Assembly: GCA_937896895.1 (NCBI GenBank)
Contig: CALBNV010000096.1
Coordinates: forward strand, 1 to 38,003
DNA from: an uncultured Bacteroidales bacterium
GTDB lineage: Bacteria; Bacteroidota; Bacteroidia; Bacteroidales; F082
Direction of reading: 5' to 3'
Length of the DNA stretch: 38,003 nt
Position numbers and translations under genes: made by a program. The number at the start of each line of letters is the position of its first letter. Position 1 is the stretch's first letter. Below the pieces are notes generated by a model. The model was not told where the DNA came from. It saw nothing but the letters and a program-made list of their open reading frames with translations, and did not search any database. Positions 32,579-38,003 of this stretch are shown here, piece by piece.

Positions 32579-32643
32579 GATATTTATTTTTTGATTTAAA
32601 CTACTTTTTGAAAAATTTGTTGCACGGCACTCAAAAATTGTGC

Positions 32644-32674
32644 CAAAAATATGGATTTTTTTCTGACTGACAAA
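32644..32674 (-). promoter_or_regulatory. Promoter of htpG
   Basis: On the minus strand TTTG (32671-32674), a 19-base spacer and TATTTTTG (32644-32651) match the Bacteroidetes consensus exactly. The leader to the htpG ATG is about 55-60 bases. Confidence 0.8.
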
Positions 32675-32718
32675 TTGTCGCGATGGTGTTAGACTTGAAT
32701 CTGAAAAAGTTCACTTCG

Positions 32719-32752
32719 TTGTCTCATGTTTCAGAAATAAAGTGTATCTTTG
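32719..32752 (+). promoter_or_regulatory. Promoter of the antitoxin-like gene
   Basis: TATCTTTG at 32745-32752 ends 27 bases before the ATG at 32780. TTG at 32719-32721 is a possible -33 element with a long, 23-base spacer. It makes a start at the in-frame TTG 32750 impossible. Confidence 0.5.
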
Positions 32753-32779
32753 CCGCGAAAATTCCAAAAACATAAAGGC

Positions 32780-33040
32780 ATGGCGACAATGACGATTCAC
32801 TACGACGCAAGAAACAAGGACGCACAGTTTCTCGCAAATTTCATAAAATCACTATCGTATGTGACTGTTGAGGACGTGGCGGAGAAGCCGAAGAAAAACG
32901 CACTTGACAGGGCTGATGATGATATTAAGGCTGGCAGAGTTTACAAGGCTAAGGACGGTCACGATCTTATCGAACAATGTCTGAAATGCCGATCTCTTCA
33001 AGTAATTTTTTTGCAATGGAAAACTTTTTCGAGAAACTGA
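32780..33040 (+). CDS. Antitoxin-like protein without a toxin gene
   Basis: An 86-residue product. Residues 1-66 resemble the Bacteroidetes antitoxin-like small proteins with MTIHYDARNKDAQFLANFI at the N-terminus and a C-terminal ALDRADDDIKAGRVYKAKDG segment ending DLIEQCLK. In typical members that ending is the C-terminus, whereas here the frame runs on for about 18 unrelated residues, into the methyltransferase start. No RelE- or HigB-like toxin follows. It may be an orphan antitoxin or the remnant of a TA pair whose toxin was lost by deletion. The family call is from remembered pattern only. Confidence 0.55.
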   Translation: MATMTIHYDARNKDAQFLANFIKSLSYVTVEDVAEKPKKNALDRADDDIKAGRVYKAKDGHDLIEQCLKCRSLQVIFLQWKTFSRN

Positions 33041-34194
33041 ACGCATCGCTTCGGGACGGCTCGATGGTGAAGATGACCCTCTCGAAGCCTGTGGTTAAAA
33101 GCAACGAACTGCGCAATGTGTATGTTAAGCCTGTCTTGCTGAAAAACAACAAGATGTTCCAGTTCGTGTTCCGCTACGAACGCCGTGACGAGACGAAGAA
33201 CTACGATGCGGTTCAGACGATGGAACAAATCGGAACTCTCGTTCCTGAAGTTTTTCAGAATGTGTCACTTTTTACTATTTCCGAAGATATTTCGTTGCTA
33301 ATCAACAAGAAAGGAAAACCGGCGATGGTCTGCAAACCGGTGAAGGAACAACGCACGCAGGACCTGAGCCACGACCATGAAAAAGCTCGCTTGATTGACC
33401 CGGCGAAGCCGTGGTGGTTCCTGCTCGGACTCACGACGCGCGAAGGCAAAGTCCTCGCCGACATGCAGCACAAGTTCAGGCAGATCTGCAAATACGTTGA
33501 GATCGTTGACGGCTTGATGAAAAACGTGAGGTTCGGCGACGAGATTCACATCGCCGACATGGGCGCGGGGAAAGGTTATCTCACTTTTGCACTTTATGAA
33601 TATCTCACCTCGAAATATGACAAGAGAATCGTGATGGAAGGAGTCGAGATCCGTCAGGATTTAGTCTTGAAAATCAACGATATAATCGGTAAGTGCGGCT
33701 TGAAGGATTTCAGGTTCGTCGAAAAGTCCATTGAAAATTACAAGCCCGGAAAGCTCGATGTCCTCATCGCTCTCCACGCCTGCGACACCGCGACGGACGA
33801 CGCTATATTAACAGGTGTGCGCAACACCGCGAAACTGATCATCTGCGCCCCGTGCTGCCACAAGCAGATAAGGCGCGAGATGGAGAAGTCGGGCAGGACC
33901 GACGCCGTCACACGGTTCGGCATCTTCCTCGAACGTCAGGCGGTCATGGTCACCGACGCCGTCCGCGCCCTCGTGATGGAATATTGCGGCTACAAGACGA
34001 ACGTGCAGGAGTTCATCGAGATGGAGGACACTCCGAAAAACGTGCTCCTCGCCGGAAGGAAAACCGACGCGCCTGTTGATAAAGCCGCTATTGCCAAGCG
34101 AATCAACGACTTATTAGAACAGTACGGAATAGGCGAACATTACCTTTGGAGACGCCTGTGGAGAAATCACATTCGCTCAATCATGCACTCGTGA
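33016..34194 (+). CDS. SAM-dependent methyltransferase, METTL25-like
   Basis: A 392-residue protein from ATG 33016; starts at 32977 or 32986 are possible but would overlap the antitoxin-like gene more. The N-terminal third (ENFFEKLNASLRDGSMVKMTLSK with VYVKPVLLKNNKMFQFVFRYE) is conserved in this Bacteroidetes family, probably for substrate or RNA contact. The Rossmann methyltransferase domain begins at IHIADMGAGKGYLTFALYEYL (motif I, SAM binding), then VEIRQDLVLKINDI, DVLIALHACDTATDDAI and ICAPCCHKQIRREM. The LHACD and CAPCCHKQ motifs are typical of the PF13679/METTL25-like group. The target is unknown. Its end overlaps the convergent AAA gene by 28 bp. Confidence 0.87.
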   Translation: MENFFEKLNASLRDGSMVKMTLSKPVVKSNELRNVYVKPVLLKNNKMFQFVFRYERRDETKNYDAVQTMEQIGTLVPEVFQNVSLFTISEDISLLINKKGKPAMVCKPVKEQRTQDLSHDHEKARLIDPAKPWWFLLGLTTREGKVLADMQHKFRQICKYVEIVDGLMKNVRFGDEIHIADMGAGKGYLTFALYEYLTSKYDKRIVMEGVEIRQDLVLKINDIIGKCGLKDFRFVEKSIENYKPGKLDVLIALHACDTATDDAILTGVRNTAKLIICAPCCHKQIRREMEKSGRTDAVTRFGIFLERQAVMVTDAVRALVMEYCGYKTNVQEFIEMEDTPKNVLLAGRKTDAPVDKAAIAKRINDLLEQYGIGEHYLWRRLWRNHIRSIMHS

Positions 34195-35738
34195 GTTTTC
34201 TTCTCCTTGTCGTAGCTGATGCCGACGAGCATTATCTCCCCTGAATACTCCGCGAGCTTGGCGGGATATTTTTTCTGTTTTATCTGGTCAATGGCGGTGC
34301 CGGCGGTTTTGCTGTATTTCAGTTCTACGACGATTGCGGGCGAGTTGAAGTTCCTGCGCGGGATAAGCACAAGGTCGGCGAAGCCCTTGCCGGTGGCATA
34401 TTCGCGGTGTATGATGTAGTTGTTGCGTGCGAAGATGTATGCGATGGATATCACGCATGAGAGCGAGTTCTCGTTGTTGTACGAAAGTATGCTTGTGTTC
34501 TCGTCGTGCGCCTGGTCAATGTACTTTGCCACTGTGTCGGCGTCGCCGCGCAGCGTGGCTTCGAGCAGGTCTTCCGATTTTCTTATGGTGTTCACTATCT
34601 CACTCCAGTTTGTGTTCTCGACGGCATTGGTGAACTCCAATGCCACCTCCTTGTTAGGGATGTAGCATTTGCCGTCGTTGCCGTCGTATGAAAGGTAGCC
34701 GAGATGGATGAGTACGGTGAGGACATCGTCCTTGCTCCGGATTATCTTCATGTCGTTCTGGAATTTCGTGGTATTCACCGAACAGCGTCCGCCCGTGAGC
34801 ATGTTGATGATGTCGTCTTTCAGCCCGTCGAAGTTCATCTGGATGTAGGTGGAAATGGAATCGTATGCGCTGGTGCTGGTCCAATAGCTGATGTATTCAC
34901 GGCGTCGCGCTGCTTTCATCACCGAATATGGGTTGTAGATTGAGTCTATGGAGCCGATCCTGTATCCGTCGTACCAGTTCTTGAGCTGTTCGGTGTCGGC
35001 ACCGAATTTCTCGGCTACCATTTTCACTTCTTCTTTCGTGAAGCCGAAATATCCCGCAAGTCCGCCTGGCGTTATGACGGAATACTCCTCGAAGTTGTTG
35101 AGTGCTGACTGTGTGTTGTATTTCTTGATGGGCAGTATGCCGGTGATGTACGCGCCGGCAAAGATCTTGTCGCTCTCTGAACCTTTGAAAAGGCGGCGCA
35201 GCAGGTTGACGTAGTCGTCGGTGGTTTCCGGGTTTTTGTCGAATTCCCGCATGATGGCGTCCCATTCGTCGATGATGATGATAAATTTCTGCCTCGTGGA
35301 TTCATATATCTTCACTAATGCTGCCATCAGGTCGTCATCCTCATTGATGGATTCCTCCCCTGAAACTTTCCTGACTTCTGCCTTGATTTCGTTCTGGATA
35401 CGGCTCACGATGTTACAGTCGTTTTTGTATCTCGTCGTGAAATCGGTGATGTCGATGTAGATCACGGAGTATTTGTTGAGGTGCTTCTCAAAAGACGGGT
35501 CGTTTTCTATCTCCAGACCTCTGAAAAGCTCGCGCGAGTCGCACGACCTGTCGTAATATGCGCAAAGCATCTTGGCTGCCATGCTCTTGCCGAACCTGCG
35601 GCAGCGCGTCACGCAGCTGAACCTGTATTCCGTGTCAAGAGTACCGTTGATAACCGCTATAAGCCCTGACTTGTCAACATATTCGCTGTTTCGCGCACCT
35701 CGGAAAGCCTCATTACCTTTATCTATATATATACCCAT
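34167..35738 (-). CDS. AAA-ATPase-like protein with a PD-(D/E)XK nuclease domain
   Basis: A 523-residue protein of the AAA-ATPase_like plus PDDEXK_9 (formerly DUF1703) kind, present in many copies in Bacteroidales genomes. Early motif YVDKSGLIAVING; Walker A RCRRFGKS (45-52; most relatives have RPRRFGKS); Walker B KFIIIIDEWDAI (151-162); sensor-like TGILPIKKYNTQSALNNF; then a helical region and the C-terminal nuclease: FADLVLIPR with Asp455 and VVELKYSK with Glu472 and Lys474. All nuclease residues are present. These proteins look mobile or defence-linked, but no function is proven. The start at 35738 is fixed by TATCTTTG at 35760-35767, which covers the alternative ATG at 35762. Confidence 0.88.
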   Translation of the reverse strand: MGIYIDKGNEAFRGARNSEYVDKSGLIAVINGTLDTEYRFSCVTRCRRFGKSMAAKMLCAYYDRSCDSRELFRGLEIENDPSFEKHLNKYSVIYIDITDFTTRYKNDCNIVSRIQNEIKAEVRKVSGEESINEDDDLMAALVKIYESTRQKFIIIIDEWDAIMREFDKNPETTDDYVNLLRRLFKGSESDKIFAGAYITGILPIKKYNTQSALNNFEEYSVITPGGLAGYFGFTKEEVKMVAEKFGADTEQLKNWYDGYRIGSIDSIYNPYSVMKAARRREYISYWTSTSAYDSISTYIQMNFDGLKDDIINMLTGGRCSVNTTKFQNDMKIIRSKDDVLTVLIHLGYLSYDGNDGKCYIPNKEVALEFTNAVENTNWSEIVNTIRKSEDLLEATLRGDADTVAKYIDQAHDENTSILSYNNENSLSCVISIAYIFARNNYIIHREYATGKGFADLVLIPRRNFNSPAIVVELKYSKTAGTAIDQIKQKKYPAKLAEYSGEIMLVGISYDKEKKTHECMIERM

Positions 35739-35759
35739 ACGATGAATTTTTTGGACGTG

Positions 35760-35767
35760 CAAAGATA
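35760..35767 (-). promoter_or_regulatory. -7 box of the AAA/PD-(D/E)XK gene
   Basis: TATCTTTG on the minus strand fits TAnnTTTG and ends 21 bases before the ATG at 35738. No clear -33 element. Confidence 0.55.
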
Positions 35768-36019
35768 CACATTTTCAATCAGAAATGTTTGAAAGCCGGC
35801 AAAAAAACATTTTTCAGCCCTGTTCTCAAAGAAGCAACTGCAATGTATAAAAATTTTCCGTGTTTTGTATAATCATTGGAAGTGTTGTTTTTCGTTTGGT
35901 GTGGTTTATTGTGTTTTCTTTGCAAGTTGATAAATTAATAAGTTTGCGATTTGAAAAAAAATAAAAATAGTCTGTCAGATTTTGATGTCTCACGCCCTCT
36001 ATTGGTAAAAGATTCAAAT

Positions 36020-36238
36020 ATGGAAGGAATTCATATTGGTAAAAGAATACGTGATAAACTTGATGAGCAGGGGCGTAGCGTAAAATGGTTTTCTGACAGG
36101 TTGGGATGTTGTCGTGACAACATCTACAAGATTTTCCAGAGGAAGTACATCGACACCGGACTGTTGCTGAAGATTTCGAGGGTGCTTGATTATGATTTCT
36201 TTGCGGAGTATTCGGAATATATGAATAACAACAAATAA
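36020..36238 (+). CDS. Small XRE-type helix-turn-helix regulator
   Basis: A 72-residue DNA-binding protein. The start ATG 36020 gives MEGIHIGKRIRDKLDEQGRS; an in-frame TTG at 35951 would add a segment that does not look like the family. The helix-turn-helix lies at about 20-52: VKWFSDRLGCCRDNIYKIFQ, where helix three contacts DNA, followed by YIDTGLLLKISRVLDYDFF, the XRE dimerisation part. This type is common in Bacteroidales and short enough to be an antitoxin-like or phage-like repressor. It lies between the AAA gene (divergent) and the BspA-like gene (same strand, 49 bp downstream) and could control either one. Confidence 0.85.
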   Translation: MEGIHIGKRIRDKLDEQGRSVKWFSDRLGCCRDNIYKIFQRKYIDTGLLLKISRVLDYDFFAEYSEYMNNNK

Positions 36239-36287
36239 GAATTTAAAAACCGACGGGGCCGGATGGGATATAACACGGCGTTGAATA

Positions 36288-38003
36288 ATGAAAAGACCTC
36301 TTTTGTTTGCAATTCTTGCAATCTGCTGTATGATGCAGGCTGCGGCTTATGACTTTTCCGCCGTGAATGACGGGAAAACTATTTATTATGATATATTGTC
36401 AGACACATACCCATACGAGGTTGGGGTGACGGATGACTATTCGGGAGACCCCTGCTACTCGGGGGTGATTAATATTCCATCTTCCGTGACAAAATATGGG
36501 AAAACGTACAGTGTTACAGCAATCATGTCGGCGTTTTCCGATTGTGTGGATCTTGTATCGGTCTCAATCCCAAACACGGTGAGAGAAATTTACGAATATT
36601 CGTTCACTTCAACGGGCCTCACTTCGGTGACGATACCAAGCTCTGTCACTCGCATTGGCGAATGTGCATTTTGGTATTGCAGCTCGCTGTCAACTGTCAC
36701 ATGCGAGGCCACCACGCCTCCGACATTGGGCAGGTGGGTCTTTGATAACATCCCATCAAATGCCGTGCTGTATGTTCCGAAGTCGTCAATTCCGGCGTAT
36801 AGAGCCGCCGCACAGTGGAAAAACTTTAAAAGCATTAAGTCCCTCCCTGATTATCTCACCATCACTGCTATAGATAACAATGTGCAGCTGAGAGTTGTCG
36901 TTTCAGGCAGCCCGAACTTAAGCACATTTGAGTATAGCTACGACGGAACGACATGGACAAAGATAACAGGAAGTACCGAGCTTGCGTCTTTGCGGACCGG
37001 TGAATATGTTAAATTCAGAAGCCAGAATCAGATTAGCAACAGCTCATCAAACTACATAACTATTAACGATAAGAGTTATAGTAAACGCTATGCGGTGTCA
37101 GGTAATGCAAATACTCTGATTAATTACAAGGATCCTGACAATGCTGTCCTCGGAAGTTATGCTTTTTATCGTTTATTCAAATCAGCCTCTGACATGACAA
37201 GTGTTTCGTCGGGTCTGCTGCCAGCGACGACATTGGCTGATTATTGCTATTATGAAATGTTTTGTGATTGCTACGGATTGACGAGTATTCCGTCAGGTCT
37301 GCTGCCAGCGACGACATTGAAAGAATCCTGCTACGAGGGAATGTTTTCTGGCTGCAGCGGATTGACGAGTCTTCCGTCAGGTTTGCTGCCAGCAACGACA
37401 TTGAAAGAATCCTGCTATAATTCAATGTTTGCAAACTGTAGCGGATTGACGAGTCTTCCGTCAGGTCTGCTGCCTACAACGAAAATAACTTGTAATAAAT
37501 GTTATTGTGCTATGTTCCAAAACTGCAGCGGATTGACGAGTCTTCCGCCGGGACTGCTGCCGGCAACGACATTGGAAGCGTACTGCTACCAGTCAATGTT
37601 TTCTGGCTGCAGCGGATTGACGAGTCTTCCGCCTGGACTGTTGCCGGCAATGACATTGAAGATTGGCTGCTACGAGGGAATGTTTGTTTCTTGTTACGGA
37701 TTGACGAGTCTTCCGTCGGGACTGCTGCCGGCGACAACATTGGCTTCGGAATGCTACTATACAATGTTCTATGGCTGCAGCGGATTGACGAGTCTTCCGT
37801 CGGGACTGCTGCCGGCAACGACATTGGCTTCGGGGTGCTATCAATGGATGTTTTATGATTGTGACGGATTGACGAGTCTTCCGTCGGGACTGCTGCCGGC
37901 AACAACATTGGCTTTTGAATGCTACGAGGGAATGTTTGTTTCTTGTTACGGATTGACGAGTCTTCCGTCAGGTTTGCTGCCAGCAACGACATTGAAAGAA
38001 TCC
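36288..38003 (+). CDS. BspA-like leucine-rich repeat surface protein (partial, runs off the window)
   Basis: An open frame of 572 codons with no stop before the window end. The signal peptide is MKRPLLFAILAICCMMQAAA. Residues 30-185 are BspA/LRR_5-type repeats (VSIPNTVREIYEYSFTSTG, VTIPSSVTRIGECAFWYC, AVLYVPKSSIPAYRAA), then a beta-rich domain (about 190-275). From about codon 300 to the end it has 28-residue repeats, consensus CYxxMFxxCxGLTSLPSGLL then PATTL, nine or more copies. Cys pairs in each copy may be structural. Such proteins are secreted or surface adhesins in Bacteroidales. The C-terminus, and so the sorting signal, is not visible. The frame was found by reading the sequence directly. 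Confidence 0.9.
   Translation, partial: MKRPLLFAILAICCMMQAAAYDFSAVNDGKTIYYDILSDTYPYEVGVTDDYSGDPCYSGVINIPSSVTKYGKTYSVTAIMSAFSDCVDLVSVSIPNTVREIYEYSFTSTGLTSVTIPSSVTRIGECAFWYCSSLSTVTCEATTPPTLGRWVFDNIPSNAVLYVPKSSIPAYRAAAQWKNFKSIKSLPDYLTITAIDNNVQLRVVVSGSPNLSTFEYSYDGTTWTKITGSTELASLRTGEYVKFRSQNQISNSSSNYITINDKSYSKRYAVSGNANTLINYKDPDNAVLGSYAFYRLFKSASDMTSVSSGLLPATTLADYCYYEMFCDCYGLTSIPSGLLPATTLKESCYEGMFSGCSGLTSLPSGLLPATTLKESCYNSMFANCSGLTSLPSGLLPTTKITCNKCYCAMFQNCSGLTSLPPGLLPATTLEAYCYQSMFSGCSGLTSLPPGLLPAMTLKIGCYEGMFVSCYGLTSLPSGLLPATTLASECYYTMFYGCSGLTSLPSGLLPATTLASGCYQWMFYDCDGLTSLPSGLLPATTLAFECYEGMFVSCYGLTSLPSGLLPATTLKES
37191..38003 (+). repeat. 84-bp tandem coding repeats of the BspA-like gene
   Basis: GGATTGACGAGT recurs at 37275, 37359, 37443, 37530, 37614, 37698, 37782, 37866 and 37950: a period of 84 bp except one of 87. 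The array continues past the window end. Copies differ by synonymous changes in blocks. Confidence 0.95.

Noticed and set aside
37177..37992. Long minus-strand open frames inside the BspA-like repeats, with repeated TEDSSIR segments.
   Set aside because: They are the antisense of the 84-bp coding repeats; the plus-strand frame has a signal peptide, LRR motifs and runs unbroken for 572 codons.
37191..38003. Regular repeats that might suggest a CRISPR array.
   Set aside because: The period is 84 bp with no unique spacers, and the repeats are in frame within a long coding sequence.

Overview
The window is chromosomal DNA of a member of the Bacteroidota, most likely order Bacteroidales. The evidence is lineage-specific genes (the bamD-rpoZ-PorD/DUF4835-recN block, a divergent Bacteroidetes omega subunit, a DUF5606 protein), two secreted proteins with C-terminal type IX secretion (T9SS) sorting domains, a BspA-like leucine-rich repeat protein, and repeated use of the Bacteroidetes promoter -7 box TAnnTTTG shortly before start codons. 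No tRNA, rRNA, CRISPR array or IS element was seen.

Layout. (1) 1-3368 is an accessory island: a tight run of small genes around a P-loop GTPase-like protein with a tail-anchored partner and several proteins I cannot assign. The core (about 278-2877) is visibly AT-rich and lies between GC-richer small genes; its right end is decaying. (2) 3703-11599 is mostly core: a DUF6913-like gene, dapA, a secreted M14 carboxypeptidase, bamD, rpoZ, porD and recN. (3) 11615-16483, on the minus strand, holds a secreted PNGase F-like protein and a two-gene unit with an eight-CxxC zinc-ribbon membrane protein. (4) 16703-17444 is a lipoprotein gene frameshifted by a perfect 16-bp tandem duplication. (5) 17576-24543 holds purB, an MsbA-like ABC exporter, a DUF5606 gene, pyrK-pyrD and a GT-C-like membrane protein. 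(6) 24544-28580 holds murB, two GT4-like glycosyltransferases and ftsE. (7) 28672-32578, on the minus strand, is htpG-lemA-TPM-TPM. (8) 32780-38003 holds an orphan antitoxin-like gene, a METTL25-like methyltransferase, an AAA/PD-(D/E)XK protein, a small XRE regulator and the start of a BspA-like protein that runs off the window.

How the genes work together. Much of the window concerns the cell envelope: BamD, the T9SS protein PorD plus two likely T9SS cargo proteins, MurB and DapA (peptidoglycan precursors), FtsE, glycosyltransferases and an ABC exporter. PurB and PyrK/PyrD belong to nucleotide synthesis.

Most notable observations: the GTPase-centred island; a PNGase F homologue in which the position of active-site Glu118 is Gln while the other two acids are kept; a 43-bp dispersed repeat that forms an operon spacer at one site and lies in frame inside murB at another; the 16-bp duplication frameshift; and short 7-, 8- and 9-bp tandem arrays that fill several gene spacers. 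Composition statements are by eye, and family assignments come from remembered motifs, not from database searches.
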